Shown: piece by piece, positions 23,223 through 32,483 of the stretch
Layout of the letters: every line of letters begins with the position of its first letter
How positions within the stretch are numbered: the first letter of the stretch is position 1
Source of the DNA: VRUE01 sp963817945
GTDB lineage: Bacteria > Actinomycetota > Thermoleophilia > Solirubrobacterales > 70-9
NCBI GenBank assembly: GCA_963817945.1
Contig: CAWFQH010000005.1
Coordinates: 62,001-126,000, forward strand
Reading direction: 5' to 3'
DNA: 64,000 nucleotides
Translations under genes and position numbers: made by a program
The notes under the pieces: generated by a model
What the model was told of the DNA's origin: nothing
The model's input: the letters and a program-made list of their open reading frames with translations, nothing else
The model's database searches: none

Positions 23223-24007
23223 GCGGCCTGGCGACGAACCTGCGGGTCGTGGCGGCGCTCGGCGGACGCTCGATCCGCCAGACCTTCCGGCGGCCGCAGT
23301 TGATGGCGCCGATCGTCGTCTTCCCGACGCTGTTGCTGGCGATCCAGACCGGCGGCGCCGGGGCCGCGGTGAACCTGCCCGGCTTTCCCCCGGTCCAGAG
23401 CTTCCTCCAGTTCATGCTGGCCGGCGCGATGATGCAATCGCTGATGCTGGCGGCGAACAGCGGTGGCATCGCGCTTGCCGTCGACATCGAGATGGGCTTC
23501 ACCGACCGCCTTTTCGCGGCGCCGATCTCGCGCTACGCGGTCGTGTTGGGCCGTTTGGCCGGAACGGCCGCGCTAGGCGTCGCCTCCGCCCTTTGGTTCT
23601 TGGCCGTCGGCCTGATCTTCGGGGCGGAGATCGCCGGCGGCGTGCCGGGGGCACTGGTGGCGGTCGGGCTGGCGGGTGCGGCGACCGTCGCCATCGCCGG
23701 CCTCGGCGCGTCGGTGGCGCTGCGGACCGGACAGGCGAGCATCGTCCAGGGGCTGTTTCCGCTGATCTTCGTCGTCCTCTTCCTCTCGACCGCCTTCTTT
23801 CCGGAGGGGCTCATGATCGAGCCGGCTCAGACGATCGCCAAGTACAACCCGCTAAGCCTCGTGGTCGAGGGGATCCGCGAGCCGATCGTCGCGGGCGTGC
23901 ACGGCAGCGAGGTGCTTGCTGCGGCACTGGCGATCCTCGGCATCGGGGTCTTCTCGCTTCTCCTCAGCGCGCGCGCCCTGCGCCACCGGCTGAAGGCAGG
24001 TGGGTGA
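23219..24007 (+). CDS. ABC-2 permease
   Basis: The 262-residue ABC-2 permease has six helices. LAVDIEMGFTDRLFAAPISR is the typical cytoplasmic loop of DrrB-type proteins, and YNPLSLVVEGIR precedes the last helix. It starts with GTG 23219 in a coupled ATPase-permease-permease operon. Confidence 0.88.
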   Translation: MSGLATNLRVVAALGGRSIRQTFRRPQLMAPIVVFPTLLLAIQTGGAGAAVNLPGFPPVQSFLQFMLAGAMMQSLMLAANSGGIALAVDIEMGFTDRLFAAPISRYAVVLGRLAGTAALGVASALWFLAVGLIFGAEIAGGVPGALVAVGLAGAATVAIAGLGASVALRTGQASIVQGLFPLIFVVLFLSTAFFPEGLMIEPAQTIAKYNPLSLVVEGIREPIVAGVHGSEVLAAALAILGIGVFSLLLSARALRHRLKAGG

Positions 24008-24776
24008 GGTGCGCCGGCAGGACATCGCCACGATCCTCGCCCTCGTCAATCGCTCCAAGAACGAGCTGCTGCGTGTGCCGGGCGCCGCCATCCCGGGCGT
24101 GCTGGCGCCGACCATCTTCTTCCTCGGACTCAACGGCGTCTTCGGCAGCCTCACCCAGCTGACCGGCTTCACCACCGACAGCTACTCGAGCTTCCTGATT
24201 CCGGTCAGCGTCCTGCAGGGAGCCGGCTTCACCGGGGCCGCGACCGGCGTCAACCTCGCGCGCGACATCGAGCAGGGCTGGCTCGACCGGCTGCTCGTCT
24301 CCCCCGCCCCGCGCTGGGTACTGCTGGCCGGGATGGTCGTCGCCGCCAGCCTGCGGGCCTTCATCCCCGCCTCCGCTGTGCTCCTCGTCGGCTTCGGCAT
24401 CGGCGCCCACTGGCCCGGCCTCGACGGACTCGTCCTCACCTACGCGATGGTCGCCGTCACCGCCGCCGTGGCCGCCTGTTACGCCTCCAGTCTCGCCCTC
24501 CACTACAAGAGCCAGTCGGCGGCGCCGCTGATGCAGGCCGGCATGCTGGCGTTGATCCTGATGACGACCGCCTACGCGCCGATGGAGCTGCTGCAGGGCT
24601 GGCTGCAGGACGTCGCGCGGCTCAATCCGATGACCCTGGTCGTCGACGCGGTTCGCCAGGGCTTCGTCGGCACCGTCGCCTGGGAGGAGACCTGGCCAGC
24701 GATCGTCGCCCTCTCCGGCATGCTGGCGCTGGTCGGGGCACTCTCGCTGCGCGGGATGCGCCGCACGGCGCTGTGA
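24000..24776 (+). CDS. ABC-2 permease, second subunit
   Basis: The 258-residue permease resembles the preceding one: LARDIEQGWLDRLLVSPAPR loop, LNPMTLVVDAVRQG before the last helix. The two likely form a heterodimer with the ATPase. The start is GTG 24000, overlapping the previous gene by 8 bases; GTG 24009 is an alternative. Its end overlaps the GH63-like gene (GTGA). Confidence 0.87.
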   Translation: MGEVRRQDIATILALVNRSKNELLRVPGAAIPGVLAPTIFFLGLNGVFGSLTQLTGFTTDSYSSFLIPVSVLQGAGFTGAATGVNLARDIEQGWLDRLLVSPAPRWVLLAGMVVAASLRAFIPASAVLLVGFGIGAHWPGLDGLVLTYAMVAVTAAVAACYASSLALHYKSQSAAPLMQAGMLALILMTTAYAPMELLQGWLQDVARLNPMTLVVDAVRQGFVGTVAWEETWPAIVALSGMLALVGALSLRGMRRTAL

Positions 24777-25945
24777 GCGCGGGCGCGGCGACCGTTCAGC
24801 GGACGGCCGAGCGGGTCCTGCGGCAGAACTGGCTCGAAGGCGAGCGCGACGGGGTGCCGTTCGCCTACACCCGGCCGAGCCCAGGCCGCTACCCCTGGCA
24901 GTGGTACTGGGACTCCTGCTTCGCGGCGATCGTCTGGCGCCGCTTCGACGCCGGCCGCGCCCGGGCCGAGCTGAAGACCCTGCTGGCGGCGCAGCGCGAG
25001 GACGGGTTCATCGGCCACACCGTCTTCTGGGATCGCCCCGTCTCGCTCGCCCGGCTCCCCTTCTACAACGTGCTCGCGCGGAGCTCATTCCAGACTGGAA
25101 CGATCCAGCCACCACTGCTGGCCTGGACCTGGCGGGTCGCCGTCGGCGATCCGGGCGCCGAGCCCCGGATCGCCGCGCAGGTGGACTGGCTCGCCTCCAA
25201 CCGCGACCTCGACGGCGACGGGCTGCTCTGGATCCTCCAGCCCGACGAGTCCGGGCTCGACGCCTCGCCGAAGTTCGATCCGGTCTGGGGCCGGCGGGCC
25301 AACGGCCATGTCGGCTTTCCCTGCCTGGTGCGCCGCAACCGCAAGCTCGGCTTCGACGCGCGGAGGGTGCGCGACAGCGGCGGCCCGGTCGTTTGCGAGG
25401 TCCTCGTCAACACGCTCTGGTCCCTGTCGCGGCAGGCTCTGGGACGCTCATCGGCGACGCCGGCACTGGTCGAGCGGCTCTGGGACGAGCGATGCGGCGC
25501 TTTTCTCGACGAGGTCCAGCCGGGGGGTACCCGGCCCGCGGTGCTCACCTGCGCCGCGCTGGTCCCGCTCGCGCTACCCGACCTGCCGGAGGAGATCGGG
25601 CGGCGGCTAGTGGAGGAGCATTTGCTCGTCGAGGACCGCTTCCTCACCGCGGTCGCACCTCCGTCGGTTGCCGTATCCGAACCCAGCTACGAGCCGGATG
25701 GCGGCCGCGGCCCGATCCGCCGTTACTGGCGCGGCCCGACCTGGGTCAACACGGCCTGGCTGGTCTGGCTGGGAATGCGCCGGCTGGGCTACCACCAGGA
25801 GGCGAACCGGATGGCGGCCGGCCTGATCGGCGCGGTCGAACGCGAAGGCCTGCGCGAGTACTACGACCCACGGAGCGGCCGCGGTCTCGGCGCGAAGGAC
25901 TTCGCCTGGTCAGCGCTCATCACCGAGCTAGCGGACCCGAGATAG
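24773..25945 (+). CDS. GH63-like glycoside hydrolase
   Basis: The 390-residue (alpha/alpha)6-barrel-type enzyme has QWYWDSCFAAIVWRRFD near the N-terminus and YWRGPTWVNTAWLVWLG followed by EYYDPRSGRGLGAKDFAWSAL near the end, resembling mannosylglycerate hydrolase and other GH63 members. A role in breaking down a compatible solute or glucosyl/mannosylglycerate is plausible. There is no signal peptide, so it is cytoplasmic. GTG start overlaps the ABC permease stop. Confidence 0.75.
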   Translation: MSAGAATVQRTAERVLRQNWLEGERDGVPFAYTRPSPGRYPWQWYWDSCFAAIVWRRFDAGRARAELKTLLAAQREDGFIGHTVFWDRPVSLARLPFYNVLARSSFQTGTIQPPLLAWTWRVAVGDPGAEPRIAAQVDWLASNRDLDGDGLLWILQPDESGLDASPKFDPVWGRRANGHVGFPCLVRRNRKLGFDARRVRDSGGPVVCEVLVNTLWSLSRQALGRSSATPALVERLWDERCGAFLDEVQPGGTRPAVLTCAALVPLALPDLPEEIGRRLVEEHLLVEDRFLTAVAPPSVAVSEPSYEPDGGRGPIRRYWRGPTWVNTAWLVWLGMRRLGYHQEANRMAAGLIGAVEREGLREYYDPRSGRGLGAKDFAWSALITELADPR

Positions 25946-25964
25946 CTGCCCGCCGCCAGGCCGA

Positions 25965-26183
25965 CTATTTGTAGCGGTAGGTGATGCGTCCCCTATCCAA
26001 GTCATAGGGGGAGAGCTCAATCTTGACCCGGTCGCCAGGCAAGATGCGGATGTAGTGACGGCGCATCTTGCCCGAGATGTGCCCAAGCACCTCGTGGTCG
26101 TTGTCGAGTTTGACCCTGAACATCGTGTTGGGGAGGGCCTCGGTGATCTCGCCCTCCATCTCGATCTTCTCCTCTTTTCCCAT
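25965..26183 (-). CDS. infA: Translation initiation factor IF-1
   Basis: The 72-residue OB-fold protein binds the ribosomal A site with IF-2 and IF-3. It starts MGKEEKIEMEGEITEALPNT, contains GHISGKMRRHYIRILPGD and ends GRITYRYK, matching IF-1 closely. ATG 26183 was chosen; an upstream in-frame start would add seven atypical residues. Confidence 0.97.
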   Translation of the reverse strand: MGKEEKIEMEGEITEALPNTMFRVKLDNDHEVLGHISGKMRRHYIRILPGDRVKIELSPYDLDRGRITYRYK

Positions 26184-26219
26184 GCAGCTGGGAGCGTATC
26201 TCAAGGGTCGGAGAGCGGC

Positions 26220-27656
26220 TCAACCGCGCAGGCGCCGGGCCAGCTCGATCGCCCCCTCGCGGGTCGCGATCTCGTCGGCGTACTGGGCGGCCTCCAGCTC
26301 GGCCAGTAGCTTCCCTAGCTCCGGCCCGGGCTCGATTCCGAGCTCGGAGGCCAGCTCGGTGCCGCGTACGAGCGGCTCGGGCGGGCCGCCGCGGCGCCAG
26401 TCGAGGGCGGCTGCCAGCATCTCGCGGGCCAGCTTCAGATGAGCCTCGATCGCCTCTTCGGTGGCTAAAGGTCCGCCGCCGCGGGCGGAGAGACGGTCGG
26501 CGACGGTGAGCAGGGTGACATCGGCTGCGACGGGCTCGGTCGCCCGCAGGTACTCGTGCACGCGGCGCGGAGGCAGCGGTGCCTCGTGGACGAGGAAGCC
26601 GAGGCGCAGGTGGTGCAAGGTCAGGGCACGAAGGTGTGCGGTCAGCGCGCGGCTGGCGCGGAGGCGGCGGCAGATGGTGTCGACGATCTCCGCGCCGACG
26701 CTGTCGTGGCCGATGAAGGTGACGTAGCCATCGCGTTCGCCACGCGTCGCCGGCTTGCCGATGTCGTGCAAAAGAGCACCGAAGCGCAGGGCAGTGCCGC
26801 GGGACATCTCGTCGGCCAGCGGCTCGTCCAACAGCTCGCGCGTTTCAACAGCCCGATCGCCCGCGAAGCGATTCAGGTCAGCCTCAACCTCGAGCGTCCG
26901 CTCCAACACCGCCAGCGTGTGACCGTGGACGTCGAGGTGATGGTTCGGGCCCTGCTCGACCCCTCGCAGCGTCTCGAGCTCGGGCAGAACGGTTGCGGTG
27001 ATCCCCAACGCGTCAAGCAGCGACAGTCCCCGCAGCGGGTCGACTCCGCCGATCAGGCGACGCAGCTCCGCCAGCTGCCGCTCTCCGGCCGGCTCGGCTG
27101 CACGCCCCGCCTCCGCGCGGGCGAGCGCGACCGTGCCGGCATCGACCTCGAGGCGGAGCTCGGCGCCGAGGCGAGCGGCACGCAGCAGGCGCAGCGGATC
27201 GGCAGCAAAGCTGCCCTCGCCAACCGCACGTAGGACCCGATGCTCCAAATCGGCGAGGCCCCCGTAGGGATCGACCGGCGGACCGCCGCCGAGCGGAACC
27301 GCGACCGCGCCGAGCGTGAAGTCGCGCGCCCCTAGATCAGCCTCGATCGTCTCGCCCCGGAGGGCCGTCAAGTCGACCTGCCAGGAGCGGTCAGGTGCCA
27401 CCGTGCGCCAGGTGGCGAACTCGGCGGAGAGCTCGAAGGCATGACCGCCGCCGGCGTGGGCGATCGCCTTTGCGGCAGCCGCTGGGTCGCCGGTAACCGC
27501 GAGGTCGAGGTCGGTCACCTCGGTGCCCAGAGCGGCGTCGCGCACAGCCCCGCCGACGATCCACACGCCGTCCCCTCCGGCCAGGGCATCCCGGACGAGG
27601 GCGACGATCGGCGCGCCGGCGAGCCGCTCGCCCACGCTGCCTGCAGCGGGGCTCAT
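26220..27656 (-). CDS. cca: CCA-adding/poly(A) polymerase-family nucleotidyltransferase with HD domain
   Basis: The 478-residue protein has the class II nucleotidyltransferase motif WIVGGAVRDAALG (~32-44), the metal-binding DLDLAVTGD (~51-59) and RDFTLGAVAVPLGG. RNA-binding DPLRLLRAAR follows, and then an HD domain (LLHDIGKPATR). CCA addition to tRNA is the likeliest role, although poly(A) or A-adding variants share these motifs. The ATG overlaps the alr stop (ATGA). Confidence 0.85.
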   Translation of the reverse strand: MSPAAGSVGERLAGAPIVALVRDALAGGDGVWIVGGAVRDAALGTEVTDLDLAVTGDPAAAAKAIAHAGGGHAFELSAEFATWRTVAPDRSWQVDLTALRGETIEADLGARDFTLGAVAVPLGGGPPVDPYGGLADLEHRVLRAVGEGSFAADPLRLLRAARLGAELRLEVDAGTVALARAEAGRAAEPAGERQLAELRRLIGGVDPLRGLSLLDALGITATVLPELETLRGVEQGPNHHLDVHGHTLAVLERTLEVEADLNRFAGDRAVETRELLDEPLADEMSRGTALRFGALLHDIGKPATRGERDGYVTFIGHDSVGAEIVDTICRRLRASRALTAHLRALTLHHLRLGFLVHEAPLPPRRVHEYLRATEPVAADVTLLTVADRLSARGGGPLATEEAIEAHLKLAREMLAAALDWRRGGPPEPLVRGTELASELGIEPGPELGKLLAELEAAQYADEIATREGAIELARRLRG

Positions 27657-28762
27657 GCGCTTTCTCGCGGGACCCTGGAGGAGATTCCGCAGGTGATCTC
27701 GTAGTTGATCGTCCCCAGCCTTTTCGCCCACTCCTCGGCGAGGATCGCCTCCTCCCCCTGGGAGCCGATCAGAATCGCCTCCGCCCCCGGCTCGACGTTC
27801 GGCTTTGGGCCGAGGTCGATCGTGATGTTGTCCATCGAAACGGTGCCGACCAGCGGGTAGCGCCGCCCGCCGACCAGCACCTCGGCGTTGTTCGAGAGGC
27901 CACGCCGAACGCCGTCCCCGTAGCCGAGCGGCAGCACCCCGACCCAGGTCTCGGCGCTGGCCCGCCACGTCCGTCCGTATCCAGCGCTGTCGCCGGGCTG
28001 GAAGCGCTTTACGTCGGCGACGTAGGAGTGCAGCGAGAGCGCGGGCCTCAGCCCGTGCTCGGCGGGATCGGCCTGGAAGGGATCGAGGCCGTAGACGGCT
28101 ACACCGCAGCGCGCCATGTCGAAGTGGGCGCGGCGGTCGCGGAAGACGGCGGCGCTGTTGGCGGCGTGCACGGTGATCTGCGGGAACTCGGCCTTGGCCG
28201 CCTCGACCAAGGCCTCGAACCGATCGAGCTGCTGGTCGAAGAAGGTCGAGTCGAGCTCGTCGGCGGTGGCGAAGTGGGTCCAGAGGCCGACCGGGGTGAG
28301 GTCAGGGCTGCCGGCGCAGGCGCGCAGCAGCTCCAGGATCTCGGCGGCGTCGCGATTGCCGAGCCGTCCCATTCCGGTGTCGTACTTGACGTGGACGCGG
28401 GCCGTACTCCCTTGTGCGCGAGCGCGATCGGCGACGCGGTCGAGAAAGTCGGCGTGCCAGACGGCGACCTCCGACCCGGCCGCGAGGGCCGCGTCGAGAT
28501 CCTCATGGCCGAGTGCCCCCATCGTCAGTAACGGCACATGCGCAAAGCGGCGGCCGATCTGCGCTGCCTCAGCGCCGGTGGCCACCGCCAGTCTCGTCGC
28601 ACCGCCCGCCAGCGCAGCGGCTGCGCATGCGTCCGCGCCGTGTCCGTAGCCGTCGGCCTTGACGACCGCGCAAAGCTCGGCCCCCTCTCCCAGCTCGGAG
28701 GCGAGGCGGGCGCAGTTGTGCTGCACCGCGCCGGCGTCGACCCGGGCGACCGCCCGCACCAT
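27653..28762 (-). CDS. alr: Alanine racemase
   Basis: Alr makes D-alanine for peptidoglycan using PLP. The 369-residue fold-type III enzyme has the PLP lysine in AVVKADGYGHG (~32-42), RVHVKYDTGMGRLG, the catalytic Tyr region GDSAGYGRTW and SMDNITIDLG. It is coupled to the downstream nucleotidyltransferase gene (ATGA), with the CBS gene two bases upstream. Confidence 0.95.
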   Translation of the reverse strand: MVRAVARVDAGAVQHNCARLASELGEGAELCAVVKADGYGHGADACAAAALAGGATRLAVATGAEAAQIGRRFAHVPLLTMGALGHEDLDAALAAGSEVAVWHADFLDRVADRARAQGSTARVHVKYDTGMGRLGNRDAAEILELLRACAGSPDLTPVGLWTHFATADELDSTFFDQQLDRFEALVEAAKAEFPQITVHAANSAAVFRDRRAHFDMARCGVAVYGLDPFQADPAEHGLRPALSLHSYVADVKRFQPGDSAGYGRTWRASAETWVGVLPLGYGDGVRRGLSNNAEVLVGGRRYPLVGTVSMDNITIDLGPKPNVEPGAEAILIGSQGEEAILAEEWAKRLGTINYEITCGISSRVPRESA

Positions 28763-28764
28763 GG

Positions 28765-29223
28765 CTACCCGACGAGCGCTGCGAGCGCGTCCGCCCGCGT
28801 GACTAGGCCGGCGAGGCGCCCCTCGTCGTCGACCACGGGGAGATGGTTGTGGTGCTTCTCGGCGATTGTCCTCGCCACAGTCTCGGCGCTGGCGTAGTCG
28901 CGCACGACGACCGGATCGGCGGTCATCAACTCCGATACCTTCGTCGCGAAGGCCTTCTCGAGACGCGCCTCGAAGCCCTTCATCGAGCCGACGAAGACGA
29001 CCCCGCCCATGACGTTGAGGTAATGCGGTAGGTGCAGGTCCGCTTCCTCCTCGCTGAGGACCAGGTCGGCCTCGCTGACGATTCCGATTACGCGGCGTTC
29101 GTCGTCGACGACGGGGATCGCGCCCTTGTCGGTCTTGGCCAGCAGCTCAATCGCATTCCGGGCGTTGGCTTCCGGGGAAACGGCCGGCACCCCAGCGTCC
29201 ATGATCTCGGCGGCGGTCTTCAT
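28765..29223 (-). CDS. CBS-domain pair protein
   Basis: 152 residues with two CBS motifs: MDAGVPAVSPEANARNAIELL...GIVSEADL and ELMTADPVVVRDYASAETVA...GLVTRADAL. The linker (HLPHYLNVMGGVVFVGSMKGFEARL) matches a common stand-alone CBS subfamily. It lies between nnr and alr with 2- and 12-base gaps, so it is part of the operon. Ligand unknown. Confidence 0.85.
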   Translation of the reverse strand: MKTAAEIMDAGVPAVSPEANARNAIELLAKTDKGAIPVVDDERRVIGIVSEADLVLSEEEADLHLPHYLNVMGGVVFVGSMKGFEARLEKAFATKVSELMTADPVVVRDYASAETVARTIAEKHHNHLPVVDDEGRLAGLVTRADALAALVG

Positions 29224-29235
29224 TGGCTCGCGAGG

Positions 29236-30757
29236 TTATTCGACCGGCAAGTCGGGACGGATCCCCGCCGGTATCGAGTCGATCACATCGCTCGCGATCA
29301 CCGACTCGGCGGCGCCAATCCGCGCGGCCGCGTCGCGGCCAGCGCGGGCATGGGCGAGGACCGCAGCGCAGGCGGCGACATAAGGCTCGAGGCCGCGGGC
29401 CACCAGGGCGGCAACGATGCCCGCGAGAACGTCGCCCGTTCCCGCCGTGGCAAGAGCCGGCGCGGAGAGCGCGTTGACGGCGACCCGGTCGCCGTCGGTG
29501 ACGATCGTGTCGTCGCCCTTGAGGACCAGTACCGCGCTCGCCGCGCTCGCCGCCTCACGGGCCGCCGCGAGGCGATGGGCGGCAACATCCGCCGAGGGAC
29601 GCCCCAGCAGGCGCCCCAACTCGCCGTCGTGTGGGGTGAGGATCGTCGGCGCTTGGCGCGCCGCGATCGCATCCAGCCGCCCAGCGAAGGCATTGAGCCC
29701 GTTGGCGTCGACGACCAGCGGCGTCTCGATCGCGGCAAGCGCCTCCCGCGCCAGCTCGACCGCACCCGGATCGCGGCCGAGACCAGGGCCGAGTACTCCG
29801 GCGGCCGCTCGGTCGAAGCTGCGTAGCAGGGGCTTCGCGGAGGCGGGTGCCAGGCAGCCGTCCCCGCCGGGGCAGCCGACCGACATGACCTCCGGCTGCG
29901 CTGCCTCGAAGATCGGCTCCAGGTCAGCCGGAACGGCGACGGTCGCGTAGCCGGCGCCCGCCCGGATCGCCGCCTGCGAGCACATCCGCACCGCTCCGGT
30001 CAGCCCGCGCGAGCCGCCGGCGATCGCGACTTGCCCGGAGCTGAACTTGGTCGAGCGGGAATCGCGACGGGGAGCAAGGGCCAGCACCGATGCGTCGATC
30101 TCACCCGCAGCGGGGCCCCCCCGGTGCCCCGTCCGGAACCCCGATCGAAGCGACGCGTAGCTCACCCGTCCGCCACTTACCGGGCGCAACCCGGTGGCCG
30201 ATCTTGGCCGCGTGGAAGCTGACGGTGAGGTCGGCCTGCACCGCGGCACCCTCGAGCTCGCCGCTGGAGGCGTCGACACCCGAAGCGATGTCGCAGGCGA
30301 CGACAGGAGCGCCGCACGCGTTGATCGCCGCGATCGCCGCCGCGGCGGGGTCGCGCGCAGCGCCCGCGAAACCAGTGCCGAAGATCGCGTCGACGACCGC
30401 GCCCGAACCGGCTAGCCTCGGCGCCAGGTCGCCTCCCACCTGCTCGGCCCGGAAGCGGTTGAGGTTCGCGGCGGCATCGCCGCTCAGCTGCTCCGACGGC
30501 CACAGCAACAGCGCCTCGACCTCGAATCCCGCCTCTGCCAGGTACCGCGCCGCCACCAGCCCATCGCCGCCGTTGTTCCCCTTCCCGCAGACGACCCGCA
30601 CCGGCCCCTCCGGGTGCAGCTCACCAACCACCTCGGCAACGCTCCGCCCCGCCGCCTCCATCAACTCAAGCGACGGCACCCCCATCTCCTCGATTGCCCA
30701 CGCATCTACCGCTCTCATGCCCTCGGCGTCGTACAGGGGCTTCAGCCACGGCTCCAT
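29236..30757 (-). CDS. nnr: Bifunctional NAD(P)HX epimerase/dehydratase, frameshifted
   Basis: Nnr repairs hydrated NAD(P)H. The N-terminal epimerase (YjeF-N) has GKGNNGGDGLVAARYL and FGTGF...VACDIASGVDASSG; the C-terminal ADP-dependent dehydratase has IAGGSRGLTGA, GPGLGRD, LTPHDGELGRLLG and TAGTGDVLAG. The two halves are in different frames, separated at a run of seven C at 30116-30122. With six, the frame reads on as APGGPAAGEID. One extra base in the run is the simplest explanation. The repaired fusion is about 506 residues, as usual. Preceded by palindromic element copy A. Confidence 0.88.
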
Positions 30758-30813
30758 CCTGCGCGCAGCCTAGCCACGGCAGCTTCTTCGCGGGGTCGAC
30801 CAGCTGTGACTGC

Positions 30814-30899
30814 TCGGGCGGGTGGCGCGGACGAGGGGTCGTCGCCCGCAGCGTCGTCCCGCGAGGACGAGGACCCCTCGTCCGCGACAGGACCCGCCC
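30814..30899 (-). repeat. Palindromic repeat element, copy A (intergenic)
   Basis: An 86-bp element. Outer arms CGGGCGGGT (30814-30822) and ACCCGCCCG (30891-30899) pair, and inner arms GGACGAGGGG and CCCCTCGTCC pair. The core between the outer arms matches copy B at all but one position, whereas the outer arms differ yet remain complementary. It lies 10 bases past the stop of the DUF3352 gene and before nnr. No gene is seen in 30758-30909. Confidence 0.7.
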
Positions 30900-30909
30900 G
30901 CAGCCGCTA

Positions 30910-32460
30910 CTACTCGAGCCCGATGATCAACTTCGCCGTAGCCAGGTCGCCGTCGCCGGTGGACCCGAGCGCGAGAAACTCGATGCTGCGCAGGTACTGC
31001 TTCGCCTCTTCGAAATCGTCGTCCGACGGCGAGATCATCGAGTCGGCAAACCGCAGCGCGGCCGGTCCGTCGGCGAAGCCGCTGATCGGGGTGTCGCCCA
31101 GGGCGGAGACGGCGGCTTTGTAAGCCGGCGTGTCGGAGAGCGTGCGGCCGGAGCCAGTCGCGAGAGCGGTCAGGGTCGCCGGCAGCCCGTAGCCGATCGC
31201 GAGGCGACCCTCCTCGGCCGCGATGACCAGTGGCTTGTCGCCGAGATCGTCACTGCGGATCGAGAAGCCGTCGACTCTTCCGCTCAGAGCGGTGACGCCA
31301 TCGACTTCGACCTGGCGCAGCAGTTTGCCGATGTTGGAGACGGCCTCAGTCGCGCCGCTGCCCTCGGTGCTCATAACCAGGGCACCGCCGAGGCTGCTCT
31401 CGCTGTTTCCGGTCGCGAACACGCCGCCGTCCCGCAGCGAGCCAGCGAGCTCTTCGAGATCGATCCCCAGCTGTTTAAGGCCTTTCTTCAGCTGGTTCGG
31501 CGGAACCGCATCCGGAATTCCTTCTTTGTCGAGCTCGTCGATCGCTTCGCCGATCTGCTCGCCGAAGCCAGAGGCGGCGACCGCGGCGAATGAGTCGGCG
31601 GGGAGCGAGCCGAGCAGCTCGGAAGCGTCGCCCGTCGGCGGTTCCTCGCCACCGAGGTCGCTGCTGAGATCCACTTCGACGGTCTCGGCCCCCGGCGTCA
31701 CGCTGGCCACCGCCGTTGCGTCGCTGGGATCGATGCCTGCATTGGCGAGGGCCTCCTGCGCCGTCGGGTCGATCTCGTCGCCGGACTGGTCGATGATGCC
31801 GCCTACATCGACGTAGATGTCGGCGAGGCTGCCCTCGGAGGCCGCCTCGAAGGCGCTGCGGAAGCGCTCTTCGTCGCCGAGAGACTCGCCCTCCGACGCG
31901 TCCACCGCCTCTTTGAAGATCTGCTCGTCTTCGGCCAGGAGGAGGAAGTCGCCGACCACGCCGACCGCCTGCTGATCCTCGCCGCCGACCCGAAAGTCGA
32001 CGCCCTCATAGGAGACATCGCGGTAGGGATCGTCGCCGGCCTCGCTTTGCGTGTCGATGAACTCCTGCGTGGCACTGGTGTCGGTCGACTCGATCGCGAG
32101 GACGAAATTGGACGGATCGCCATCCTCGAGGTCTTTGAAGGCGATCGAGGCACGCTCGCCGAGCCAAGGGCCGACTTCGGTCGCGTAGTCAAACTGTTCG
32201 CCGTCCTCGCGGGCCGACTCTTCGAGCTCTTCGATGATCAAGTCACCTAGGTCGTCGACGCCGGCGACGGTCTCGGCAGCCGCGTTGACGTCGGCCTTCA
32301 GCGAGCCGGTCGGCTGCAGCGTCCCCTCCGCGTAGACCAGCGAGCGCGGGGGCGCGAAGCCGGCCAGCTCGGTGCCGGAGGAAGAGGAGCCGTCGCCACA
32401 GCCGCCCAGCAGTGCGAACGCGGCGAGAAGGGCGGCGGACGGGAAGAGCAGGCGCCTCAT
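30910..32460 (-). CDS. DUF3352 family lipoprotein
   Basis: The 516-residue protein has a lipoprotein signal (lipobox LLGGC, Cys21) and a Ser/Asp-rich linker (GDGSSSSGTE). The long acidic mature domain resembles DUF3352 proteins: FAPPRSLVYAEGTLQPTG at the start and two-fold repeated segments (DFLLLAEDEQIFKEAVDA, PLVIAAEEGRLAIGYG). It should be anchored to the outer face of the membrane. Function unknown. Confidence 0.8.
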   Translation of the reverse strand: MRRLLFPSAALLAAFALLGGCGDGSSSSGTELAGFAPPRSLVYAEGTLQPTGSLKADVNAAAETVAGVDDLGDLIIEELEESAREDGEQFDYATEVGPWLGERASIAFKDLEDGDPSNFVLAIESTDTSATQEFIDTQSEAGDDPYRDVSYEGVDFRVGGEDQQAVGVVGDFLLLAEDEQIFKEAVDASEGESLGDEERFRSAFEAASEGSLADIYVDVGGIIDQSGDEIDPTAQEALANAGIDPSDATAVASVTPGAETVEVDLSSDLGGEEPPTGDASELLGSLPADSFAAVAASGFGEQIGEAIDELDKEGIPDAVPPNQLKKGLKQLGIDLEELAGSLRDGGVFATGNSESSLGGALVMSTEGSGATEAVSNIGKLLRQVEVDGVTALSGRVDGFSIRSDDLGDKPLVIAAEEGRLAIGYGLPATLTALATGSGRTLSDTPAYKAAVSALGDTPISGFADGPAALRFADSMISPSDDDFEEAKQYLRSIEFLALGSTGDGDLATAKLIIGLE

Positions 32461-32483
32461 TCGGCGGCCATCCTACTCATCCG